Below are positions 45,145 to 56,994 of a DNA stretch of 64,000 bases, one piece after another. The stretch comes from Prosopocoilus inquinatus (lineage: Eukaryota > Arthropoda > Insecta > Coleoptera > Lucanidae): NCBI GenBank assembly GCA_036172665.1, contig CM069873.1, positions 49,074,001 through 49,138,000 on the forward strand, written 5' to 3'. Below the pieces are notes generated by a model. The model had not been told where the DNA came from. It did not search any database and worked only from the letters and a program-made list of their open reading frames with translations. Position 1 is the stretch's first letter. Every line of letters begins with the position of its first letter. Made by a program: the position numbers and the translations under genes.

Positions 45145-45255
45145 TAATGAATATTACGTTGTAATTTTGTAACCCTTCCGTGAAGGGGCCTCCCCAACCC
45201 CTCCGCCGCCGCCGACCAACTACCCACTTGGGCTAAACATGATCCGCCGCCCCTG

Positions 45256-47284
45256 CTTCCCCCCTTGTTTTGGTTACGCTGGATGTCTCTCATAGGGCGT
45301 GCTTCCGTAAAATTTTAGCTCGTGTAATCGCTTTCTATCTATTGTCGCACGTACCTTGTTTGGTGGTTTTACCGCAGAGCGATCTCGGATTGTTTTCCAT
45401 CCTCGCGCTTGGCTTCGGCGTATTTATTCGTGTCCCCCCAAACTTCTTCGGGCTTGGCCCCTTTGTGCGAAACACGGAAAGGAGTTTTGTTGATTTCTTG
45501 GTTTGAGGTTATGTGCGTTTGATTGTTTATTCAGGGTTGCCATCTGCGACTTTCTTTTTACCCTAGCGTAAACTTCTCGGATGTGTGGGTGACATATTTG
45601 TTTTACGGTGTGTCAACAAAGGATCTCGTTCCCTGTTTTCTTTCTTTCCTTTCGCGTTTGTTTATTCCTTTCGGTTCAGCTTGTCTCCTTTTTCGCTTCG
45701 CGAACTTTTAGGGATTTTTCGTCTATTCTTCCCCCCCCCCTCTTGCTCAGTCGGATGCGCATGGGTTTTCGCATTTATTTTCCCGGCATTCGTGAGTCAG
45801 TTGTTCTTTGGCTGTTGTAAGAGAGTGCAGGGGTTTTGTTGGTCGTGTACTGAGGTTTGGTTTAGCCGTTGTGGTTGGATTTCGCGGTTCCATTTTGGGA
45901 CGAAGAATCGCTTTCCCGTTTGGGGATCTTACCACCTCAAGTTGGATGGTTGTATCTGCAACCTGCGGCTAGATGCGATCGGATTTGCGCGGCCACGCGT
46001 TGACCTCCTGCACCGACATTTTCTGCCACACGCTCTTCTTTGGTTCTTGAGTTGCGTCTACTTCACTGCTAGAGGTATGGCAAGTCCCCCCCCCCTCTTG
46101 GTACGGCAGTCGGATTCCGATGCTTCAGTAGGCCCACGCCACCGTGATTCAGCGTGTTGTTCGGAGCGTGCTTCTGTCACTTTTCGAGAGATCGCCATTT
46201 CCCCCAATCCTGCGGTGCTGCTGTAAAACTTACGGAGTTGCCTACCCGTGGGGAGTAACGATAAGTCAACAACTTTTACTTTACTTTTCCTTCCTGTCGT
46301 GAATGTAATTTTCACGGTTATTTATTGGATTAATTTTACGAAGAATATCTCGCCGAACGTCCCGCCCATCAGGCTAATTACCCCCATTTTCCCCCTTGCG
46401 GGGTTATTTTGGTTTTGTCATCTTTTTTTTGACATTTTATAAATTTTTTTTTTGTTTTGTTAGTGATTTAATATTCATTTTTTTAATATATTTGAATGTT
46501 ATTATACGTTTGTAAGGCGAGCGCCTGGATCCATCGCGTAGTGCATCACTTGGTACTTCGGTGCCCTTGTACACTCACGCTTGTTTTATTTGTGAGCGCA
46601 TTATTTTATTACGGCGGTGTTTTGCCCGCTCGACGCCTTTATTTTTGTAGCTGTTATTATTTATTTTATATTTTCGGTCTGTATTGCACAACAGCTTCCT
46701 CATTATAGATTGTTCTATACCAGCACGAGTTTGGCCTTTTGTTTTATTTTATTTTATTTTTTTGTTAAAACTTGGGGATTTAACTTGGGGAAAACGAACC
46801 ATTTGGGTTTTTGAACAAGATCCTGAGACCTTTAGTGTTGAATCTCACTGTGGCCCCCAAATATTTTCCTAGTGAGGTATTTGGTAGCCCACTCCCTCGC
46901 AAAGCTACGCTAGGTGGCGCCCTCTCTCTCTCTCCCCGCCCCCACTCTCGGGAGAATATCGTTACGGCTATCTCGCCGCGTAACCCATTACCCACGACCG
47001 TCTCCCTGAGCTGGGCACTACTTTGCGAGAGAATACCCTCTATCTTCACACAGGTAGGTTCGACCATCCCGATCGCGACAAACACCACGCGAGAGATACA
47101 TTTAATATGTCTGTGTTTGATTATTCATTTTTTGGTTCTTCGTAGCGATTAAATTGTTTTTTTATTCCTACTAAACGGATGATTTCCAAAATTATAATTT
47201 CTCTAGTTTTCATAGCCCACTATTTAAACATAATGCCAAAAAGTGGAAAAAAATTACATGCGAAAAAGAAATCGATAACGAGTG
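45256..47284. other. GC-rich, pyrimidine-rich block of unknown nature
   Basis: About 2 kb with many CpG and C/T runs (for example CCCCCCCCCCTC at 45730 and CTCTCTCTCTCCCCGCCCCC at 46920) in a window otherwise near 30 percent GC. Long chance frames exist (45585-46226) but show no domain texture. Together with 30750-30832 it is the interior of the inverted-repeat element at 29760-47868. It could be the promoter-leader of an unrecognised element or captured host sequence. Confidence 0.5.
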
Positions 47285-47868
47285 AACTATAAGAGGTAGG
47301 TATAGGGAATGCTAATACAGAACGAAAGAACATTTAATCCTGAGTCACGTGGTATAAAAATATACTAGGCGTTCCGTTTAAAAACATGATTTTTCGACAC
47401 TTGAAATCAGTTCGAATAGAAGTTACTTTTCAACCAACCTGTAAGTAATCAAGTGCAAAATTGGTCATGATCTGAAAGAATGCTACTGTAGCCTACTACA
47501 GGCCAAAAATGGGCATCATGGTTCTTGATGTACAAAGATGGCAATATCATAACCAAGGTTCTGCAAGTATGAGTTATTTTTAAAGAATGAAAATATCTCA
47601 GAAACGGTTAATTTTTCTTGTATCACATGTTGCACAAAATATTTTTAGATTTTTATGAAGATTTCAAAAAAGCATTAAAAATTGGGGTATTCCATTCAAA
47701 ATAAGAAAGTTGACAGCAACTTCCGGTATGAGCGGAAGTGTCCGAAATTTGAAAGTATTATATTTTGATAGACCCATATCGTTAACTTATAACTGCAAAA
47801 TATGAAACAGAAATTCAAAGGAAAAGTCCGTAAACTTTTAATGAAAGGGTTGCCTGAATCTCCCTGCA
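47285..47868 (-). repeat. Right long terminal inverted repeat (about 584 bp)
   Basis: Complement of 29760-30335, ending CTCCCTGCA before TA. Its outer edge lies 66 bp from the mariner-like transposase relic, so the repeats may be the ends of that family. Confidence 0.75.
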
Positions 47869-47935
47869 TAGAGAGATAGGACATTTTCTTTATCCAAAAT
47901 CTGAACTTTTCTTTATTCAAAATTTTTAAGTAACA

Positions 47936-48904
47936 TTACAATAAATGTTCGAAATGAAATCCTCCCACTTGAACACGCACTTCAGCACGACGGCGAAGAT
48001 TTTCCCAGACGCGATGTAAAATATTAGGACTTCTCCTTATAACATCTACTGCATTTTCCAGTCGTTCTCTTAACTCAAGAATGGTGTTCACTTCCGTTCG
48101 ATAAAAGGTTGATTTCAAATGACCCCACAGATAAAAATCGATGGGGTTCAAATCTGGGGACAGCGGCGGCCACGCAACAGGACCCCATTTGCCTATCCAA
48201 CTGTCTCCATAGTGTTGGTCTAACCATTCTCTTACTATTTCTGATATGTGAGGTATGAGGAGGAGCCCCATCATGCAGTAACCACATCATTTGTCTTGAA
48301 GCCAGAGGAACGTTTTCTAGTAATTCTGGAAGAACATTTTCCAAAAAAATGTAAATATTCTCCCCCGGTTAGACGATCACCAAAATGTTGTCGATTATAC
48401 CACACCAAAAGTTAATTGATAATAAATTAATTTTGAAATGAAGCAATACTCGTGAGGATTTTTATCGGCCCAATAGTAAAGATTATGATAATTGACTATT
48501 CCACGCCATGAAAATTTAGCTTCGTCTGTACAAAGTACTTTTATAAGAAAATTTGGTTGCCCTTCCCGTTGCTGAAGTCGTCGCTCTGAATCTTGTGGAG
48601 CAAATGATTGCAAACGCTGGTAATTAAACGGGTATAAAAGATTTTGACGCAGAATTCTCCATGCTGTATTACGTGATATGCCTGCCGTTGCAGCAATGGT
48701 TCTGGTACTAAAACTGGGATCTTCACCAACTAATTCGAGTATTTCTCCTTCCGCAGCAACCGTACGCGCAAAACATGTCTTACCTCCTAACACTGTGGGT
48801 TGTAATTTCCCGGTCGTTCTTAAACGTTGATGCAGGCGTACAAATGTTGAAGCGGACGGTCGGTGGCTATTTGGGTACAGTTCTGCGTACCTGTCATGAG
48901 GCAA
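47936..48904 (-). pseudogene. Mariner-like (DUF4817-type) transposase relic, second copy
   Basis: From 48904 leftwards: a truncated DUF4817-type helix-turn-helix (RYAELYPNSHRPSASTFVRL HQR), a second HTH (STRTIAATAGISRNTAWRIL), the first catalytic block CTDEAKFSWRG, a frameshift at about 48400, LHDGAPPHTSH, another frameshift at about 48270, then SPDLNPIDFYLWGH and a C-terminal tail ending VGGFHFEHLL. Three catalytic Asp blocks are present. At least two frame changes and a missing N terminus make it dead. Confidence 0.88.
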
Positions 48905-48909
48905 ATTAT

Positions 48910-49262
48910 TTTTTTTAATGTCTCAAGTTTATTATAAAGAAATGTGCGCCCCACAGCTTGGGAAATGCAGCCTTAAGAAATATGCGGTTTAAGCTTTAGA
49001 ACACAATGCTTAAGTAAAAGTTATAACGATATTATCATTCATGATTGAGACAGCTTGCAATTAATAATTTGTGGGTTTGTCTTTGCTAGCTGTCATCGAT
49101 TCAGTTTGATTAGTCGGTTTTAGACTTACTAAAACCTTCCCTTTAAAAATTATGACTTATTATAAGTAAAATATATTAGATTAGTATCTGAATCCGCTTC
49201 CTTAACGCTTTTACTTACATTGTATTCCAGGCTTTAATTCTCAAACGTCGATTTAGGGACAC
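48910..49262. other. Spacer
   Basis: AT-rich with no gene. AGGGACACCCTGTATA at about 49254 is a CAGGGTGTCC-type end next to the LINE tail. Confidence 0.4.
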
Positions 49263-49263
49263 C

Positions 49264-52200
49264 CTGTATATAACAATATTAATAATAATAATATTGTCTT
49301 TATTTCTATCATGGTAATGAGCAAGAATACAAAATACAAAATATGATAGAAAATAAAGCGGGGCGAAGTTCAGAATGTATACACCCAATAAGGTGTATAC
49401 TTCTGGTTTTACACCCAACCCCACAATACCCGAACAAAAGTAATTATTTAATGGCGTTTTATATATATTTAAATTTAACAAATTTCTGAAGTTGTAAAGG
49501 AAATAAAACAAAATAAGCGAAATAGTTCAAAAAATCAATCATACATCGTCTGAAGCTGGAGGCAGGTAAAGATTTAAAATGTAATGGAATAGTATTATAT
49601 ATTTTGGCAATGTTATAAGAAAAAGATCTTTCAAAAAGTAAAGTTCTATGAAAAAGAGGAGTGAGGGTGCCTTTGTAACGAATATTTAAGTGATGAACAT
49701 CCGATCTGAATGAAATTTTTTTTGTATAAGTAACTAGGGCATTTATTTAGAATTATCTGGTGAAATAAGTAAGATGAGTGAAGAAGTCTACGATGAGACA
49801 TATTTAACCAACCTGTATCAAGGAGGGTATGAGAAATTCTCTGATATTTTTTAATGCAATGACTAAACCTGAGGTATGAGTTCTGCACCAATTGAATCCG
49901 ATTCCGGGTGATCATGTCAATGCAGGGACTGTAAATAACATCGCAGAGGTTGAAGTATGAAAGGATTAAACTTTCACACAACATAATTTTTAATTTTTTG
50001 GCAAATAATGTCTGCTGTTATATAATAGCTTTAGATTAGAATATGCTGTGCGAACACACCTAGAAATATGGCTTCTGAACCTTAACTTAGAGTCCAACAA
50101 TAAGCCCAAATCTTTTACTTCATTAGCAAATTGCAAAGTAGAGTTGTCGATACGAAGTGACAAATCGCCGGAGACTAAAGTGTTGCTGAACAGGATAGCA
50201 ACAGTTTTGCCAGCATTTATATGAAGTGAATGTTTTGTATACGCTGAAACTAAAGATATCAAATCACTATTAATAGCAGAAACAGTAGAAGCAAAATCAG
50301 AACGAGGAAAGGAGTATATAAGTTGAGTATCATCAGCATACATATGATATTTAGTGCTATTGATGTAAGTTTCAAAATTACACGTATAAATAGCGTAAAG
50401 CAAGGGTCCTAAAATGGATCCCTGAAGAATACCTTGAGAAATAATAGATGGCAAAGAGTAACGCGAGTTAATATATGTAATTTGCATTCTATTGGACAAA
50501 TAATTTTTGAAGAATAAAATACTAGAATCAGACAATCCTATGAAATGCATAATTGAAAGCCAGACATCATGACTGAGAGTGTCAAACGTTTTACTATAAC
50601 CTAGAAGAATAAGGACACTGTCGAGACCTTTATCAGCAGCAGTAATTATATTATCTGTTACATCAAGTAGAGCAGTAGCACAACTATGAGACTGTCGGAA
50701 TCCAGATTGGCAAAGAGGGAATATGTTAAATCTTTCACAGTGCTCCCGTAGTTGTGTATCAACTTTTTTTCTAAAATTTTGGATAGTGTCGGTAAGATAC
50801 TGATAGGGCGATAGTGATTAAAGCTGGTAGGCTGTGAAATCTTGGTAACTGGCATGACGACAGCTTTCTTTCAGGAGCTAGGGAAGTAATTAGACAGCAA
50901 ACACGAATTAATGATGTGAGTAATATAAGGCAAAATAACAGGGCAGAAGAGCTTTAACATAAATTCTTTTATACCGTCAGTGCCAGTGGCCGAAGATTTG
51001 ATTGTATGCAAAACTTTAAGTATGTAATCAGATTCAACTAAACTGAATTGAATTTAACATTGTATAAGTAAAATTGTATGATATCATCATTAAATGTTCG
51101 ATCACGAGGGACCGAGTTCACAAAATAATTATTGAATTTATCTGGGTCCAATAAATTTGTAGGAAAGGAAGAAGTACAAACGTGTCCTAAGTTAAATTGT
51201 TTTAGATTTTTCCAAAGGTCTTTAGGAGAGTAGTAAAAAAAAACTTTCTTTTCTGTACGAACAGCATTAGTGGTTAAGTTTTGTAACGACTTATAATAAC
51301 TCCAGTGTTCTAAATTTCGAGTAGTTTTAAATATTTTGTATCCTTTATCCCTCAAATGCATCATGAATTTCAAGTTGTCAGTAATCCAGGGCGCACGAGG
51401 CTTGGAAAACCTACTAGTAACAAAAGGCACAAGCATGCCGAATAAGGAAGTAATTTGATCATTAAGAAAATATAGTTCTTCATAAATATTATTTAAGCGA
51501 AAAATATAATGAAATGGAACTTGCGAAAGATTGTGTATGAATTGGTTTTCGTCAAAATTACTAAAGTTTCTGTAAGTACGAAAAACAGGCTCTTTTATCG
51601 GTAGTACAACAGAAATATTATAAAAGTGCATGATCCGAAATATGCAAATTAATAGCACCGGCGTCAGTAACAAGTTCAGTGTTAGACACAAGAATTAAGT
51701 CGATAAGAGAAAAACGACTGTTAGTCACACGAGTTGGGGTGTCAATTATCTGTGTAAATCCAAAAGTAGAAAGCATGCTATTAAAATTATCAGTAATAGG
51801 CTGATCAACTTTTAAAAGGTCAATATTGAAACCACCAAGACAAAATATTTCATCCACGTAAGGATTAACTTGGGCCAACGTAGAGTCAAAACATCTCATG
51901 AATGCATTAAAGTCAGTATTGGGAGGTCTGTATACAACGCCCAAAGCATATTTTTTCCTATGGATAGTGATTTCTAACCATAATTGCTCAATTTCATTAC
52001 TAGTATCAATTATACTGTAGCAAAGGATATTATTAATGTAAAACAGTTCCGTCAACGTTTACATAATGTTTAGTTTAACTGAATTGTTTCTGTTTCAAAC
52101 TTCCAAAATTCAAACTGAGTTTGAGTATTTTTAAATTGCAACTGTGTTACAATAAATACTGTTATATTTTTTTCTTTTCTTGTAATTGAATTTAGTTTAA

Positions 52201-52600
52201 TTTAAGTGTTTTAACTGTGAGATGCCATTTGGTCTAAAATTTAATTTTAAAGGTTTTGGAGGAAGAGCAGTATGATCTAAACTACTGATCCAAAACCTTT
52301 TAGCCATTTGAGTTATCAATTTGAAATTGAATTTCACTTTTATGATCATATGTTAGATTACTTTGTAACTAATTAATTATACTTGTAATGGAAACCATTA
52401 TTATTATTATTAAAAAGCTACTCCACCACCACGTGTTAAACGGTCCCTACGAATTAAAACATAACCTTGAATGGAAAAGTTACCGGATTCAACTGAAGGA
52501 GCAAGCCAGGTTTTAGACAAACCCAAGACACTAAATTTTTCGGCTTCAATATGCTCTATAAGTGAGTTGAAATTAGTTGGTAGTGATCGGATATTCAAAT
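49264..52600 (-). pseudogene. Jockey/CR1-type LINE, 5'-truncated and decayed
   Basis: Right to left: apurinic endonuclease start LNIRSLPTNFNSLIEHIE (52598), an insertion at 52044-52410, endonuclease rest with VVYRPPNTDF and ISDHALL (52055-51618), linker segment (51691-51038), reverse transcriptase start HYRPISILPTLSKILEK (about 50820), QGSILGPLLYAIYT and catalytic MYADDTQLIY (YADD at 50329-50340), thumb (VKDLGLLLDSKL) and C-terminal region (FNLCDVIYSPCID ... LDTGWLNMSHRRLLH). The 3' end is an ATT-rich tail at about 49264-49290. Several frameshifts; the first ORF is absent. Confidence 0.88.
52044..52410 (+). mobile_element. Short ATT-tailed retroinsertion in the LINE
   Basis: 367 bp flanked by TAAAA (52039-52043 and 52411-52415), with its 3' end in TTATTATTATTAT. 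It interrupts the LINE endonuclease just after GGGVAF. It contains a 12-bp hairpin (AAAGGTTTTGGA/TCCAAAACCTTT). A SINE or a 5'-truncated LINE 3' end are both possible; the tail resembles that of the LINE it sits in. Confidence 0.65.
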
Positions 52601-53200
52601 ACGTTAAGCTGAGAGTTGTTAAGCATTAATAACAGCTGCCAGCTTCAGATGAAGAGAACTATATACTTAAGACATATAGAAAAACATAACATTACTCAAA
52701 GATAAAATGTGAAATAATAGAAGAGATGTATCAAAATACAAAAAGTATTAATCTAAATATTAAAGAAGAACTTAGACAATGAAATTCAGTTTATATTGGA
52801 TACTAAAGTACAATAAAACAATTAAATCTCGTATAATAACGTGTAACAAAATCACCTATAACTAGGTCAGAAAAAGAAGAAAATAAATATATATATATGA
52901 CTCTTTTTGCTTTACGCAGAAATTTAGGCTTCTTAGGGTGCTGCGGCTGAAAACGGAACACCAGGATTTGGTAACATATTGATGTCCTCAACCAATGATA
53001 ATGCATCGATCATCACTCTTGCAAAAAATCCGTCCATCCAACGACCATACATTCTTCTGGTCCAAGTTGTTTTTAGCTAATTTAAATAATTCTGCCCGGA
53101 TGTGTGTTAAGTCCTCTTGATTACAAACACCGGACCCGCGAAGTAATTTTCTGTTGTCGAGGAAATGTTGTTTGTCGACGTATCGAACGAATTTCAGAGT
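52601..53200. other. Unassigned stretch
   Basis: No coding or repeat signal recognised apart from a short TA run at 52888-52897. Confidence 0.4.
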
Positions 53201-53205
53201 ACAGT

Positions 53206-54143
53206 ATATTCAGTTATATAATTCACTCAAAGTATGCTATGAAATCAACGTAGTTCATCTGTTAAAACGGTAATGGCCGAACGCGGGAATTTAAACAGCG
53301 CGTCAATATACGTAACTAAAACTTCTCCTTTCTCACTTAATAAGTAATTTTAACACAGAAAAAGTACATGTGCTATTTTGGGATAACATTTTTCGTTATA
53401 AACAGTTAATATTTGATTTAGACTGTTATAAAATTGTGTTTTTATCGAACTTTGAACGAATCACCAGAACTTTCTTATGTTTGAAAGTGTCTCTAAAAAA
53501 AATGGTAAAAAATGATATTCTTGAAACTTTTTCACTTATTCAGGAAGTAACAAGGTTTCGATTTTTTGCAGAAACATTTGCCTTTTTGCGCCATTTTGAA
53601 AATTATAACCGTCTAGATTTTGCAACATATTTTCTTCTTTCTAACAGTAATGTACTGTTCTATTTCAAATCAGAAAAAAATATTGTGAAATCCAAACGGA
53701 TATAATTTAAAAATGACACAAAAAACAAAATGCAAACAAAAGTGTATTATTCTGTTTGAAATCAGAAAAAATATTGTCAAATCTAGATGGCTATAATTTA
53801 AAAAATGGCACAAAAAGGCAAATGTTTCTGCAAAAAATCAAAACTCTGCTACTTTCATGGAATACCATTTTTTCTCATTTTTTAAAGGACACTTTCAAAC
53901 ATGCAAAAGTTCTGGTGATTCGTTCAAAGCCCGATAAAAACACAATTTTATAACAGTTTAAATCAAATATTAACTGTTTATAACGAAAAATGTTATCCTA
54001 AAATCATAATAAGAAAAGAGAAGTTTTAGCTACGTATATTGACGCGCTGTTTAAATTCCCGCGTTCGGCCATTACCGCTTTAACAGATGAACTACGTTGA
54101 TTTCATGGTATACTTTGCGTGAATTGTATAACTGAACATACTC
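53206..54143. repeat. Large palindrome (about 940 bp)
   Basis: The arm from 53206 (CAGTTATATAATTCAC) matches the complement of the sequence ending at 54143 (GTTCAGTTATACAATTCAC) nearly continuously to the centre around 53710-53745. Shared blocks include ATCAACGTAGTTCATCTGTT, GGCCGAACGCGGGAATTTAA and TTTTTCGTTATAAACAGTTA. Identity by eye is about 85-90 percent, with one indel of roughly 20 bp. No ORF of interest. Confidence 0.85.
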
Positions 54144-54159
54144 TCCATTGATTTTCATC

Positions 54160-54770
54160 AATTTGAACCCCAAAAAAAATTTTTGAGATAAAGGGCTATT
54201 TTACGTTTTTGTCCAGCTAATTCCTTGATTTCGCCCACTGTGCGCCGCACACTGTGGCCAAGACACGGCAAAATTCAAAATATGAAACTGAGGATATGTG
54301 AACAAGAAACTTAATAAATATTAAATCATAAGTTTATTCAATATTTATCCTAAAAAGAGGGTAAGTACCTTTTGAAATTATCGAGTAGACGCTAGACAAA
54401 GTTCACATTAGTTGTCATTATAACTCATCCTAGAGTTATCGCAACATTGTGAATTATATTTTCTTTGTGAAGTGAGTTTGCGCAAAACTGATTTGGGTGT
54501 TCAGATATGGAAGGTATGTACTAATGAATCATTGCACATATTATTAGTTTTTATTGTGTTTAATGGTTCAGAAATAATTGTACAAATCGTACAAATATTT
54601 TACACCTGTTATCTTCTTATTTTAAGTTTTTTCTTTAGTAATTCCGAATATCACCCGGTGGAAACCTGCATTTAAATGTTCTATACACTTTGTGTTTTCA
54701 TAATAAAACTTAAAAATTTGCGCTTTTTTGCGCTCCTCTGATTTTTTACTTATTATTTGTCGTAGGTCCC
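54160..54770. other. Unassigned stretch
   Basis: Nothing recognised. Confidence 0.4.
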
Positions 54771-54774
54771 TTCA

Positions 54775-55562
54775 TGGAATTTTCTCGCTATGAACTTATC
54801 GACCGAATATTTAATGATCCTGTCAAAAGTTGGTCTAGTAAAGGATTGAATATAGCGAATTACTTAATTGAACGGACAAACTGCCAACAAGTAAAGCTAC
54901 AGATTTAAAAAAAAATGTGTCTCACTATTTTTTAATAAGGTCAAAAGCAAGTATAATGAAGCTTTTCCAAAAAAGATCGCTTTTATGTACAAAATACACA
55001 GTGGCTCGGTGTAACAAAAAAATTTCATTTATTTACAATCCAAAGTAAGCGCGGTCGCCCATGTATTAAATTCGATGAGGCTGGTGAAAAGACAAAACGA
55101 CGAAAAACTGAACATTTACAAAGTCTCGCCTCTGCTAGTGAATTATCTTTTGCTGCATCTAAGATTTATCGCAAAGAAGGTCAACGTGATAAAGCAAAGA
55201 TGATCGATGCAGTACGAAATGCTTCGTCTGATGAATTAAACGCATTCCAAGTCGCTTCCCCTGAGTACAGCAACAGACCTCTAACGCCTGATGAGGCTCT
55301 GAGCGTAATGTTAGACGCGCAATTATCTGTCTTCCAGTATAATATCATACGAGAAGCGGATAAATTGAAGTTCCTGTCCTATAAAAAAGTTCTGGAAGCC
55401 AAAAAACAATGCTATCCACCAGATACTGCATTTCTTGTACATGAAAAAAGTATCTCTATTAGACTGCAAGATTTATTGAATCATACTTGTATGAGACTAA
55501 CAAAAACTATTGAAGAATTATTATTATTAGTATTATTATTAGAAGTATTATTAGTAGTATAA
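54775..55562 (+). pseudogene. Unrecognised, probably transposon-derived protein fragment
   Basis: MEFSRYELIDRIFNDP at 54775 is followed, after frame damage, by KRGRPCIKFDEAGEKTKRRK (about 55050) and a continuous segment 55130-55510: SFAASKIYRKEGQRDKAKMI, LTPDEALSVMLDAQLSVFQY, KKVLEAKKQCYPPDTAFLV and LQDLLNHTCMRL. The basic RGRP patch suggests DNA binding. The layout is one I associate with multi-copy arthropod and cnidarian transposon proteins, but I cannot name the family. The 3' end dissolves into a TTA repeat (55515-55560). Confidence 0.55.
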
Positions 55563-55599
55563 ACCTCCATTTTTTATCAGTAATAAGCAGGGATAAGAA

Positions 55600-55800
55600 A
55601 TCAGCCTACTTGCTCCGCAAACAGTACGAAAATTTAGTATTCGCATTGTATTAGTCCTTGCCCAGAATAACTACTGCGAAGTGCGACTGTAACGCTTCCC
55701 TTCCTACTCAATAGCAATTTAAATGCATCGGGGCCGCGGAAGAAATAAGTAGTACATTGGGTGTTCAACACTAAGTGGACCGAATTCTTTTCCTTGGTAA
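55600..55800 (-). repeat. Dispersed repeat, inverted partner of 5700-5905
   Basis: See 5700-5905. This copy retains a GGGGCCGCGG block absent from the other. Confidence 0.6.
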
Positions 55801-55804
55801 TAAG

Positions 55805-56440
55805 TAATATTTTGAAATAAACACATTTTAAAAATTAAAAACAAAGTGATATTTACCTAATATTTTATTAAATACTTAATTATAGATGAAATAAACTAAA
55901 TATAAAAGTATTTTCCGTTCACTCTTAAGCAGTAATCTAACCTGAAACGAATGAGTTTTTGACATTGACATTTTTAGTCCAATATTTGTTAGTGTACCTG
56001 CATCGCATATACCTTTAATAATTTTTCTAACTTTTTATAATAAGAAACGTTGATGACACTTGCAGGGCCTTTATTTCATAAATATTTCTTGTGTAACCCT
56101 ATAATTTTTCTATACGTAGAAAAATATGACTTGGAAGTCGAAAAAAAATTAGTTGTTGATGCCTCATGTTACGCCACTGTACAAATAAATGAACTACTCT
56201 GAAATATGGCATATCTGTAGTAATAACTTGCTAGTCTGAGCGTTTTTGCAAAAAGAAAATACTTTAGGAATATTTAAGAATATTTAAAGTGTTCCAAACT
56301 TTTTATCCACACACTATTGTCTTATTGTTCCTAAAACGAAAAAGTACTTCACGAATTTTTGTTTTTCATATATTTTCCAACGTAATATAACAATTCTGAA
56401 CGAAATAAAACTTTAAATAATTTTGTCCCAATTTTTATTA
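55805..56440. other. Unassigned AT-rich stretch
   Basis: Nothing recognised. Confidence 0.45.
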
Positions 56441-56449
56441 GTACTCGGA

Positions 56450-56545
56450 AACACTGCGCCGTACCGATCGTTCCGTTCGAGGCGACCGTTTCGAGTCGAG
56501 TCGACCGGTCCGAGTCGATCGTTCCGAGCCAAGTCGACCGGTCTG
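56450..56545. repeat. CpG-rich short tandem array
   Basis: Imperfect repeats of GAGTCGA-CCGGTC and CGATCGTTCCG words, about 17-38 bp per period, in AT-rich surroundings. Confidence 0.65.
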
Positions 56546-56549
56546 AGTC

Positions 56550-56990
56550 GATTCGGTGCGCGTGCTTCTTTAGTACTACTAATGGCGTTTACGAAAAATT
56601 GAGAAAATAACTGAGACGTAACCGACTTCGAATCCGCGTTTTTCTTAACAAACTCCCACACAATTGACCGACGGGCATTAGTTAGTTCTTCTCAACATTT
56701 TGACAAATACACCGTATCTCTAAACCTATGTCTTTAATTGAAACCACAAATAGTGGTCAAGAAAAGAAGCAAAATTTGTTATACAACTATTGGTCAAATA
56801 GCAATGATAACGCAGATAAAAAATATTTTACTTTTTCATAGAAATTGTTTGAGGATCGCTGAATGCAGCTTAAAAGTTCCAGCGGAACTTGGCTTTCAAT
56901 TATTCTCCGACGTTCGAGGCCATAAAAAGTCATAAGATTACCAATGACATATTGTAGCAGTTAAATTTATATTATATTATCCCCTTTTGA
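56550..56990. other. Unassigned stretch upstream of a candidate exon
   Basis: No ORF beyond chance length. Confidence 0.4.
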
Positions 56991-56994
56991 TTTT

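Larger units (their letters stand above)
30833..45255 (+). mobile_element. hAT (ZMYM1-type) element expanded to 14.4 kb by nested insertions
   Basis: Inverted ends CAGGGGCGGCGGAT at 30833-30846 and complement at 45242-45255, each followed inward by related GTGGGTAGT sequence. An exact 8-bp target duplication (CTTCCCCC), the hAT hallmark, flanks both. The transposase lies near the right end (42744-45144, plus strand). Inside are a PLE (32542-35674) and a Copia element (36686-42177); without them and their duplications the hAT would be about 5.8 kb. Confidence 0.85.

Noticed and set aside
45585..46226. 213-codon ORF in the GC-rich block
   Set aside because: Composition bias makes long chance frames likely; the peptide is F/L/C/S-rich with no domain, and overlapping frames are equally open.
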